Assembly: GCA_944326905.1 (NCBI GenBank)
Contig: CALVFU010000003.1
Coordinates: 1-64,000, forward strand
DNA: 64,000 nucleotides
Reading direction: 5' to 3'
Origin: Candidatus Gastranaerophilales bacterium
Lineage (GTDB): Bacteria; Cyanobacteriota; Vampirovibrionia; Gastranaerophilales; Gastranaerophilaceae
Of this stretch, positions 52,483 to 59,637 are shown piece after piece. The first letter of the stretch is position 1. Each line of letters opens with the position of its first letter. Under the pieces are notes generated by a model. That model made no database searches. It was not told the origin of the DNA and saw only the letters and a program-made list of their open reading frames with translations. Both the position numbers and the translations under genes were made by a program.

Positions 52483-53297
52483 AAAAAGCATTTACATTCG
52501 CTGAAATACTTATTGTCCTTATGATAATTGGTATATTGATAGCGCTCTGTATGACTGCAGCTACTGAAAGCTTAAGAAATGCTTATAATTTATACTATTA
52601 TAGAACATTTAACACCCTTATGATAACCTTTGAAGACTTTTTATACCGCCAAAAACACATTGAAAACTACAATCCAACAACTGGCGAGCCGAAATCCGTT
52701 TCAAACATTGCAAGTGCTTTCAAACAGCACTTAGATGATTTGGTAAATGACGACTTTAGAATAAATGAAGATGATATAACGAGTTTTAGTTGCGGCAGTA
52801 TTAACGGAGATTTATACTATGATTACTGCGACGTTACCATTCCAACAATTAAAACAAAAGCAAATAATAATGAGTCCGTTACATATCGTGTTATTTTTCA
52901 CACAGGTTTTTACAGATCCGGCTCGCAGGCGACAAAACCAACCCATTTTGAGCCTATGATGATTCTTATAGGAAATGTAAAGGATGGCGGTAATTATTCA
53001 TTGCTGTATAATCCAACAAATGTAGTTGATAATGTCGGAATTTTACCGGCTTATATTGATAATGGAACAATCGGTAGATATATCACGGGTCAGACCTACA
53101 AAGGAGTTTTTCCAAGAACCTACAGAGAAGCCTTCTGTTCAGCGTACAACCCTTACGACGCAAATTCCGTTCTTACACACGATGATGATACTTTTTTCAA
53201 AATAGGGCATTATTGCGGAGCTACAGGAATAGAAATAAATGATCCAGACTATGTAGGAGGAGTACTGAGACTTATTCCACCTAAGGGGCTCAGATAA
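52479..53297 (+). CDS. Type IV pilin-like protein (pseudopilin), second copy
   Basis: The 272-residue protein starts with the prepilin segment KKAFTFAEILIVLMIIGILIA: Glu at +5, Ala instead of Gly at -1. The globular domain is larger than in the other pseudopilin here and holds several cysteines (FSCGSINGD... YDYCD, YCGATG). The ATG at 52479 is preceded by GGAGG and overlaps the DUF3326 stop. Upstream in-frame starts were rejected because they would place 15 residues before the pilin signal. Partner machinery is not in the window. Confidence 0.78.
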   Translation: MKKAFTFAEILIVLMIIGILIALCMTAATESLRNAYNLYYYRTFNTLMITFEDFLYRQKHIENYNPTTGEPKSVSNIASAFKQHLDDLVNDDFRINEDDITSFSCGSINGDLYYDYCDVTIPTIKTKANNNESVTYRVIFHTGFYRSGSQATKPTHFEPMMILIGNVKDGGNYSLLYNPTNVVDNVGILPAYIDNGTIGRYITGQTYKGVFPRTYREAFCSAYNPYDANSVLTHDDDTFFKIGHYCGATGIEINDPDYVGGVLRLIPPKGLR

Positions 53298-53309
53298 TTT
53301 TTCTATTGT

Positions 53310-53338
53310 TTCTAAATGTTAATAATTTGTATTATAAT
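53310..53338 (+). promoter_or_regulatory. Leaderless-type promoter of the Mce gene
   Basis: A perfect TATAAT (53333-53338) ends exactly 6 nt before the ATG. The -35 (TTCTAA at 17 nt) is weak. Confidence 0.5.
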
Positions 53339-53344
53339 AACCCT

Positions 53345-53968
53345 ATGAAGAATTTTAATAAGTATATACGTATAGAAATACTTGTGTGGATTATTCTTAT
53401 TCTCGCATTCTTTCTTTCAATCTCTGTATTATACCGGCAGTCGCAAAAAGAATACGAAACTCATAAAATATTTATGTCTGATATTGATGGTCTTATAGTC
53501 GGCTCGCCGGTCAAATTAATGGGAGTACAGGTAGGCTACGTAAGCGATATTAAAATCGTTGATGATAATGTATATATAAAATTTATAATAAGAGATAAAA
53601 ATATTCATTTACCGTGGGGAACAACTGCGACTGTAGAATTTAGCGGAATGGCAGGTTCTCGATCTCTTGAACTCTATCCTCCAACGGGAGCGGACGACGG
53701 CGAAAATGTTGACTATATAAAAGTGGTTAATCCTACGCGTTTAAGCAAATCTTTAAGTCTGTTATACGAAATGTATAATAAATTTATGGATATATGCTTT
53801 GGGATTTCTGCTTTTAATGCAAGCATAAATGCTGCAAACTTTGATCTTGAAATACCTCAAAATAATGATAATTTACAATTCGTAAAGTTTCTTGAATTTA
53901 CAAATCGTTGGTTAGATAATTCAAATAATAGGGTTTCTGAATTTGGAAAAAAATTGCGGAAGGATTAA
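53345..53968 (+). CDS. MlaD/Mce-domain protein
   Basis: The 207-residue protein has an N-terminal membrane anchor (ILVWIILILAFFLSISVLY). One Mce/MlaD domain follows (about residues 40-115: SDIDGLIVGSPVKLMGVQVGYVSDIKI, split here for reading), the lipid-shuttle core of Mla systems. The C-terminal part is helical and short. The usual partners MlaE (permease) and MlaF (ATPase) are not nearby. The ATG fits the leaderless promoter; upstream TTG was rejected. It precedes upp by 3 nt. Confidence 0.8.
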   Translation: MKNFNKYIRIEILVWIILILAFFLSISVLYRQSQKEYETHKIFMSDIDGLIVGSPVKLMGVQVGYVSDIKIVDDNVYIKFIIRDKNIHLPWGTTATVEFSGMAGSRSLELYPPTGADDGENVDYIKVVNPTRLSKSLSLLYEMYNKFMDICFGISAFNASINAANFDLEIPQNNDNLQFVKFLEFTNRWLDNSNNRVSEFGKKLRKD

Positions 53969-53971
53969 TAA

Positions 53972-54628
53972 ATGGAATTTAAAAACGTATTTGTAATATC
54001 AACACCTGTGGTTAATGAAAACCTGTGCATACTAAGAAGTAAATATACTGATACTATGGGTGTCAAATGTGCAACAAGACAGATAACAAATGTACTGCTC
54101 TATGAAGCATCAAAAAACCTGCCTCAAGTTGATACAGAAGTTGAAACACCATTAATGAAATTTACTACAAAATCAATAGACAGGAATTTAAGGATTATAA
54201 TTTCACCAATACTTAGAGCAGGGCTTGTTTTTACAGACTCAGCCTCTGATATGCTGCCAAGAGCAGAAATCCGCCATATCGGAATGTACAGAGATGAAAA
54301 AACTCTTAAACCTATATGGTATTATAATAAACTGCCCGAAAAATTTGAAAATCCTGAAAAAACATATGTTTATTTAACAGACCCAATGCTTGCAACCGGC
54401 AACTCATTATTGGAAACGATTAAAATGTATGAGGGCAAAGGTCTGGACGTATCTCATATAAGATGTGTATGTTTAATTGCAGCACCAGAAGGAATAAAAA
54501 ATATAAAAAATTCCTACCCGGATATTGAAATATTCACCGCTGCTATAGATCAATCGCTTAATGCCAACGGATATATACTACCAGGACTAGGTGATGCAGG
54601 GGATAGAATTTTCAATACTGTAAAATAG
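53972..54628 (+). CDS. upp: Uracil phosphoribosyltransferase
   Basis: The 218-residue salvage enzyme makes UMP from uracil and PRPP. It has the PRPP loop DPMLATGNSL (about residue 135), the uracil-binding GYILPGLGDAGDR at the C-terminus, and the N-terminal SKYTDTMGVK. It is 3 nt from the Mce gene with AAGGATT before the ATG, so co-transcription is likely without an obvious functional link. Confidence 0.93.
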   Translation: MEFKNVFVISTPVVNENLCILRSKYTDTMGVKCATRQITNVLLYEASKNLPQVDTEVETPLMKFTTKSIDRNLRIIISPILRAGLVFTDSASDMLPRAEIRHIGMYRDEKTLKPIWYYNKLPEKFENPEKTYVYLTDPMLATGNSLLETIKMYEGKGLDVSHIRCVCLIAAPEGIKNIKNSYPDIEIFTAAIDQSLNANGYILPGLGDAGDRIFNTVK

Positions 54629-54692
54629 CTTTTTATTAAAATAAGATACTTAAAGTATTTACATAATATATTTATACTAATAAAATATAGTA

Positions 54693-54749
54693 AGTCTAAA
54701 AATAATACACTTAATGTAAAGTTCTGAATTCTGTTCAGGACTTTTTTTT
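54693..54749 (+). ncRNA. Possible very short RNA or upp 3' end
   Basis: TTTACA-17-TAAAAT upstream would start a transcript of about 57 nt ending at the terminator. The same terminator may simply end the upp mRNA, so this is a weak candidate. No family recognised. Confidence 0.25.
54718..54749 (+). terminator. Terminator downstream of upp
   Basis: AAAGTTCTGA pairs with TCAGGACTTT (one G-U) and runs into TTTTTTTT. Confidence 0.8.
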
Positions 54750-54838
54750 AATCACTTTGCATAATGCGCGGTAAATTATGTCTTAAGATTTTTCAACACT
54801 TTGATTAACATCTTGAAACACCCAAAAAACATGTAAAG

Positions 54839-54889
54839 TTTTGTAACAAAATTATATACTTTTGGCAATTAATGTATATAAGAAATACT
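54839..54889 (+). promoter_or_regulatory. Promoter with palindromic site
   Basis: TTTTGTAACAAAA (54839-54851) is followed after 14 nt by CAATT (54866) and 18 nt later by AATACT running into TTATATATATG. Confidence 0.65.
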
Positions 54890-54932
54890 TTATATATATG
54901 AGGATACAAAACACACGGAGCTATAGAAGCAA

Positions 54933-55670
54933 ATGGCATATTTGTTATTATTACATCAAAAAATGAGCCTGAAGCGCAAAGTCAATAAATTGACTTTAGC
55001 TCAAACTTCTATTGGCACGCGTAAGGACAGAATCACTAAACGGATTGAAGCTGTCCAAAAATCTTTTGCAAAGAAGCAATCAAGACTTGAAGCCCAAGCT
55101 AAACAAATGACTTCAATGACTAACAGTATTATGAATAATAATATGCTAGCTATGTCCAGTCAATTCCAAATGGTTGATGCACAATCGCTGCTCTTAACGA
55201 ATGATAGCAATAATATGTATTATCAAAAAGAATATGCAGAGAGCTACAAAAAGTTACAAACTGCGATTCAAGAAAAAGGATATGATGATCCTACGGTAAA
55301 AGATTTGCAAAAACAATTTGAAGCGAATTTTACTAATAATAAAGAGTTCCAAGAAAAAATGCAGCAAGCACAACAAGCTGCAATGCAAATTAATAACCAA
55401 AAAGCAATACAAAAGCAAATGATGCAGCAGTATTGCAGTACATTCACTACTAATGTTAATGATCAAGTATCAATTTGGTTAGAGGCTAAAACGCAAGAAC
55501 TGGAAGACGAAGAGCAAATGGCACTTGCCCCGTTAAACGAAGAAGATACATTAATTGATATAGAACAAGCATCAAACGAAGCTCAATTAACCTATGCACA
55601 ATCTCGATTAGAAAGTATAGAATCGGCACTCTCTAATGCAACACAGGATGTTCCTAAATTCGGTGCATAA
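54933..55670 (+). CDS. Coiled-coil protein of unknown function
   Basis: The 245-residue protein is almost entirely helical and rich in Gln, Lys, Met and Glu, with long heptad-like stretches (residues 20-75, 100-160, 195-235). A short hydrophobic start (MAYLLLLHQKM) is too brief for a signal peptide. Similar overall character is seen in secreted or structural coiled-coil proteins, but I recognise no family. It is a single-gene unit between a palindrome-type promoter and a terminator, which suggests regulated expression. Confidence 0.6.
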   Translation: MAYLLLLHQKMSLKRKVNKLTLAQTSIGTRKDRITKRIEAVQKSFAKKQSRLEAQAKQMTSMTNSIMNNNMLAMSSQFQMVDAQSLLLTNDSNNMYYQKEYAESYKKLQTAIQEKGYDDPTVKDLQKQFEANFTNNKEFQEKMQQAQQAAMQINNQKAIQKQMMQQYCSTFTTNVNDQVSIWLEAKTQELEDEEQMALAPLNEEDTLIDIEQASNEAQLTYAQSRLESIESALSNATQDVPKFGA

Positions 55671-55721
55671 TTAAAAAGTTTATCTTACTAAAAATATTAT
55701 TTATCCTCACAATTACGAAGT

Positions 55722-55754
55722 CGTACTTGGATTTATTCAGGTACGCTTTTTTTT
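55722..55754 (+). terminator. Terminator of the coiled-coil gene
   Basis: CGTACTTG (55722-55729) pairs with CAGGTACG (55738-55745), followed by CTTTTTTTTT. Confidence 0.85.
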
Positions 55755-55787
55755 TGTATTTTTGATATGATTTTATTGTGGAGGATA

Positions 55788-57014
55788 ATGTACAAGGATA
55801 TGAAGTACAATTTAAAACAAGCCGAAAAAGCATTAGTAAAAGAATTTGAATTAATTGATGATATAAGAGATTACAATCAAAAGAAAGTACTCAAAGCATT
55901 TATTGATAATAAAGTTGCGCCGGAGCATTTTTACACTGTTTCAGGCTACGGACATGACGATGTTGGAAAAGAGATACTAGACAAGGTTTTTGCCCAGGTT
56001 TTTTGTGCTGAATCGGCGATTGCAAGAAACCACTTTGTATCTGGTACTCACGCTCTTTCTTGTGTCCTATTCGGTAATTTAAGGTACGGTGATAAATTAA
56101 TTTCTGCGGCGGGTGCTCCTTATGACACTATGCAGGAGGTTATTGGCATAACCGGCGGAAAACGAGAATCATTAATTGGTCATGGAGTTTTGTATGATGA
56201 AATTCCTCTTACACAATCTGAAGATATTGATTTTGAGCGTCTTGCATCCGCTATTGATAGAAGTGTTACAATGGTTGAAATTCAACGTTCAAGAGGATAT
56301 TCAACTAGAAAGTCACTTAATATAGATACCATTCGTAAAATAGTAAATATTGTAAAAAGTAAAAATCCTGATTGTATTTGTTTTGTTGATAACTGTTACG
56401 GTGAATTTGTAGAAAAAGAAGAGCCGCTTGAAGCAGGCGCAGACATAATTGCAGGCTCGCTTATCAAGAATCCGGGAGGAGGGATTGTTGAAACCGGCGG
56501 CTACGTAGCAGGGAAAAAAGAATATGTAGAGCAAGCCGCAATGGCACTTACAGCTCCCGGCATCGGCGCCGAAGGCGGAGCTATGCTTAACCAGCACAGA
56601 CTTATATTCCAAGGACTCTTTATGGCGCCTTCTATTGTATCTGAGGCTGTTAAAGGAGCTGTTCTGGCAAGCAAAGTATTTGAAGATATTGGTTACAAGT
56701 CAACACCGCGCCATGACGAACCGCGTACAGATATTATTCAAACTATAATATTTGACAAACAAGAGCCGCTTGAGCACTTCTGTAAAACAGTACAAGCTCT
56801 TTCGCCTGTAAACTCGTATGTAACGCCTATTCCTGATGATGTTCCGGGTTATGAGGACAAAGTAATTATGGCTGGAGGTACTTTTATAGAAGGCTCTACA
56901 ATAGAGCTTTCAGCAGATGGTCCCTTAAGACCTCCTTATGCGGCTTATATGCAGGGCGGGCTTAATTATGCTCATATTAAACTCGTTTTAGAAGGTATAT
57001 TACAAGGGGTCTAA
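55788..57014 (+). CDS. Methionine gamma-lyase family PLP protein (YnbB-type)
   Basis: The 408-residue fold-type I PLP enzyme belongs to the family once called aluminium resistance protein. The cofactor Lys is in GSLIKNPGGGIVETGGYVAG. The FVSGTHALSCVLFG segment and the RPPY-x-x-YMQGGL end are characteristic. The substrate is unproven in this family; a C-S lyase on sulfur amino acids is inferred. Of three in-frame ATGs, 55788 fits best: an extended -10 (TGATATGAT) and GGAGG precede it. It ends 32 nt before rsmH. Confidence 0.82.
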   Translation: MYKDMKYNLKQAEKALVKEFELIDDIRDYNQKKVLKAFIDNKVAPEHFYTVSGYGHDDVGKEILDKVFAQVFCAESAIARNHFVSGTHALSCVLFGNLRYGDKLISAAGAPYDTMQEVIGITGGKRESLIGHGVLYDEIPLTQSEDIDFERLASAIDRSVTMVEIQRSRGYSTRKSLNIDTIRKIVNIVKSKNPDCICFVDNCYGEFVEKEEPLEAGADIIAGSLIKNPGGGIVETGGYVAGKKEYVEQAAMALTAPGIGAEGGAMLNQHRLIFQGLFMAPSIVSEAVKGAVLASKVFEDIGYKSTPRHDEPRTDIIQTIIFDKQEPLEHFCKTVQALSPVNSYVTPIPDDVPGYEDKVIMAGGTFIEGSTIELSADGPLRPPYAAYMQGGLNYAHIKLVLEGILQGV

Positions 57015-57046
57015 ATTTCTATTAATAATGAAGAGAGAAAGTAAAG

Positions 57047-57982
57047 ATGACAGAATTTATTCATTATACAGTAATGAAAAAAGAAACAGTTGATATAATG
57101 AATCCCATGCCTGGAAAGTTATACATTGACTGCACACTCGGCGGCGGCGGACACAGTGAATACTTACTGCAAAAAATTGCTCCATCAGGAAAATTAATTG
57201 CTTTTGATATTGATGATGAGGCTATTTCGGCAGCAAAAGAGCGGTTAAAAAATTATAACAACTTAACAATAGTAAAATCATCGTACACAAAGATTAAATC
57301 CGTTCTTCAAGATTTAGGAATTAACAAAGTAAACGGCGGTATACTGCTTGACTTAGGGGCTTCTTATCACCAGCTCACAACCGCTAAACGAGGGTTTTCA
57401 TTTTCAAAAGATGCCCCTCTAGATATGCGATTCGATACAACCACTGAATTTTCTGCTTATGATGTTGTAAACCGATACAAAGAAGATGAACTTGTAAAGA
57501 TATTCTCAGAGTATGGTGAAGAACACTTTTCAAAAAGAATTGCTAAAAAAATTGTTGAGGAAAGAAAAAAAACTCCGATTAAAACAACTTTAGAATTATC
57601 AAACATTATCTTAAGCGCCGTGCCTAAAGTAAAATCAAATCTGCACCCGGCAACACGAGTATTCCAGGCAATAAGAATAGAAGTGAACCACGAGTTAAAA
57701 AATATAGATACAATTCTTAACGAAGCCTTGGATTTGCTCGATGAAAATGCTATAATTTCTGTAATAAGTTTCCATTCATTAGAGGATAGGCTGGTTAAAA
57801 CAAAACTAAAAAAAGAGGCGCAAAATTGCAGATGTAATAATCTTATATGCACTTGCAAGCCGCCAAGAATAGAATTAATAACAAAAAAACCAATCGTTCC
57901 GTCAGATGAAGAGATAAAAATCAATCCGCCGTCGCGCAGTGCAAAGCTAAGGGCGGCAAAATGTATCAGAGTATGGGGGTAG
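57047..57982 (+). CDS. rsmH: 16S rRNA (cytosine-1402-N4)-methyltransferase
   Basis: The 311-residue SAM-dependent methyltransferase shows HYTVMKKETVD at the N-terminus, the SAM motif YIDCTLGGGGHSEYLL, ILLDLGASYHQL, RGFSFSKDAPLDMR, ATRVFQAIRIEVN and the terminal HSLEDRLVK with NPPSRSAKLRAAK. In most bacteria it opens the division and cell wall cluster. Here only an ftsL-like gene follows and mraZ is absent. Confidence 0.95.
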   Translation: MTEFIHYTVMKKETVDIMNPMPGKLYIDCTLGGGGHSEYLLQKIAPSGKLIAFDIDDEAISAAKERLKNYNNLTIVKSSYTKIKSVLQDLGINKVNGGILLDLGASYHQLTTAKRGFSFSKDAPLDMRFDTTTEFSAYDVVNRYKEDELVKIFSEYGEEHFSKRIAKKIVEERKKTPIKTTLELSNIILSAVPKVKSNLHPATRVFQAIRIEVNHELKNIDTILNEALDLLDENAIISVISFHSLEDRLVKTKLKKEAQNCRCNNLICTCKPPRIELITKKPIVPSDEEIKINPPSRSAKLRAAKCIRVWG

Positions 57983-57986
57983 TTAA

Positions 57987-58478
57987 TTGGCTCAATCAAT
58001 TGCTAATAACAGTTATTACAAAGTACAACACGCCGGCAGAGCTGATATTTTAAAATCTAAACAAAATTATACAAATAATCCGTTAGTTGAACCAGATTTC
58101 AACCGTGTTATTGAAGGCTATTTTCCAAAGGAGAATTTCGTTAGAGATATGGCAATAAAAAAAATTAACACCACTTTGTGTATACTATTAGGACTTATTG
58201 TTCTTGTATCATTTGCCAGTTATTATTTTGTTCTCTCAACTGAGCTAAAGCTGAATGAACTAAGCAGGCAGACTATTATGCTTAATGAGGAAAATACAGA
58301 GCTGCAAAACAGTCTTGATGAGCTTAAATCTTTTAAAAACGTTGATGCCACTATGCAAAAAAATAATTTCCTCCAAAAAGCAGATAAGGTAATTGAAACC
58401 CCCGAAGTCTCGGTAGATATAACCCCGGAACAAAAGAGAAAATCACAGCGTACATTTAAGTGGTCTGTAGGATACTAA
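57987..58478 (+). CDS. FtsL-like division protein
   Basis: The 163-residue single-pass membrane protein has a cytoplasmic N-terminus, one helix (about residues 57-80: CILLGLIVLVSFASYYFVL) and a periplasmic coiled coil (ELKLNELSRQTIMLNEENTEL). That layout and its position directly after rsmH are typical of FtsL. Sequence conservation in FtsL is low, so the call rests on topology and context. The start codon is TTG, with GGGGG 8 nt upstream; it follows rsmH by 4 nt. Confidence 0.7.
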   Translation: MAQSIANNSYYKVQHAGRADILKSKQNYTNNPLVEPDFNRVIEGYFPKENFVRDMAIKKINTTLCILLGLIVLVSFASYYFVLSTELKLNELSRQTIMLNEENTELQNSLDELKSFKNVDATMQKNNFLQKADKVIETPEVSVDITPEQKRKSQRTFKWSVGY

Positions 58479-58489
58479 AAACAGACATT

Positions 58490-58549
58490 ATGAACTGAAC
58501 CTTAAAAACTAGACAAAGTAAAAAAGTCAGTTTTAGGATTACAGTTCAT
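58490..58549. repeat. Long imperfect hairpin between converging genes
   Basis: ATGAACTG (58490-58497) pairs perfectly with CAGTTCAT (58542-58549). Inner segments also pair (CCTT/AGG, AAAACT/AGTTTT, GAC/GTC) with a few bulges, giving a roughly 60-nt hairpin. No immediate T-run follows on either strand. It may be a weak bidirectional terminator or a palindromic repeat element. Confidence 0.45.
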
Positions 58550-58571
58550 TAACATCCGTTTTTCTTAACCA

Positions 58572-59510
58572 TTATTCCTCTCTTATATAGTCCTTGAAGT
58601 GCTGCAACTCAGCTTTGCTCCTTAGTTTAGCAAGTGCCGCACTTTCCAACTGTCTTATTCTTTCTTTTGAAAAACCAAGATTTTGACCAATCTGCTCCAA
58701 CGTCTTATAATCCTCATTATTTATTCCAAACCTGCAGCTCAGAATTTCTTTTTCTCTCACGTCCAAATAACTCATCAACTCATCCATGCTTTCTGTAAGG
58801 ATTTTATCTGATGTAATACTTTCAGGAGATTTGTATGAAGTATCGACTATATAATCTTCAACAGACAAGTCTTCCGTTATAGGTGCATCGAGGCTGATTG
58901 GATCTTTTGAAATTGCAGAAGTAATAAGTTTAAGCTTTTTCTTATCAAACCCTGTCAACTCAACCATTTCATCTACACTTGGCTCTCGTCCATGCAAAAA
59001 TGTAAACTTCGAATAAGCTTTTTTGTATTTACGCATCTTATCCTGCATGTGAACAGGAATTCTAATTAACTTTGCAGTGTTTGATATAGCTCGTATCATT
59101 GTCTGCTTTATCCACCACGTAGCATAAGTTGAAAACTTATATCCTTTACGGTAATCATACTTCTCAGCTGCTCTTATCAATCCTAAACTGCCTTCCTGAA
59201 CCAAATCCATAAACAAAACACCATGTCCTGTGTATTTTTTAGCTATACTCACAACAAGTCGCAGATTTGCATTGACTATCTTCTTTTTTGCTATTTCTTT
59301 CTCCTGTTTTTTACCTTCTCGTATAATTTTCCCTAATTTTAATTCCTCTTCTGAGGTAAGCATTTTTGTTCTTCCAACATCCTTGAGGTACATTTGCAGC
59401 AAATCATCTGCATCCATTATTGAACTGAATGTTTTTACTTCTTCACTTTCTGTATTAAAATCGCTATCAAAAATATATTCGTCACGTTCTTTTTTTATTG
59501 GAAATCCCAT
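58572..59510 (-). CDS. Sigma-70 family RNA polymerase sigma factor
   Basis: The 312-residue factor has regions 1.2 ([20 protein letters not shown]), 2 ([21 protein letters not shown], here shortened, and [11 protein letters not shown]), 3, and 4.2 ([20 protein letters not shown]). Region 1.1 is absent. Compared with the primary factor, region 2.4 reads [16 protein letters not shown] instead of RAIADQARTIRIPVHM. It is therefore a group 2-type factor or a diverged primary factor, as in cyanobacteria, which have several. AAGGAGGATAG precedes the ATG. It could serve the shared promoter class described here, but nothing shows this. Confidence 0.88.
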   Translation of the reverse strand: MGFPIKKERDEYIFDSDFNTESEEVKTFSSIMDADDLLQMYLKDVGRTKMLTSEEELKLGKIIREGKKQEKEIAKKKIVNANLRLVVSIAKKYTGHGVLFMDLVQEGSLGLIRAAEKYDYRKGYKFSTYATWWIKQTMIRAISNTAKLIRIPVHMQDKMRKYKKAYSKFTFLHGREPSVDEMVELTGFDKKKLKLITSAISKDPISLDAPITEDLSVEDYIVDTSYKSPESITSDKILTESMDELMSYLDVREKEILSCRFGINNEDYKTLEQIGQNLGFSKERIRQLESAALAKLRSKAELQHFKDYIREE

Positions 59511-59568
59511 ATACTATCCTCCTTAATCCCTATATTTAACATGACGCATTAAACTTAAAAATGTTTCA

Positions 59569-59619
59569 AAATGTTACAATAATATTTCTAAATAGCAAAA
59601 TCTTTTATTTTGGTATATT
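59569..59619 (+). promoter_or_regulatory. Promoter with degenerate palindromic site
   Basis: AAATGTTACAATA (59569-59581) matches 9 of 13 positions of TTTTGTTACAAAA, including the core TGTTACAA. CAAAAT follows at the usual 15 nt (59596) and an extended -10 TGGTATATT at the usual spacing. ATGTTTCAA just upstream repeats the core on the same face. Confidence 0.45.
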
Positions 59620-59637
59620 AATTAAACAGGAGTTTTT

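Larger units (their letters stand above)
54629..54932 (+). other. Intergenic region with small transcript and regulated promoter
   Basis: This 304-nt gap has no protein gene. It holds a promoter-like pair (TTTACA, 17 nt, TAAAAT at 54658-54686) and a terminator at 54718-54749. A featureless AT-rich stretch follows, then the palindrome-type promoter of the next gene from 54839. Confidence 0.6.
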
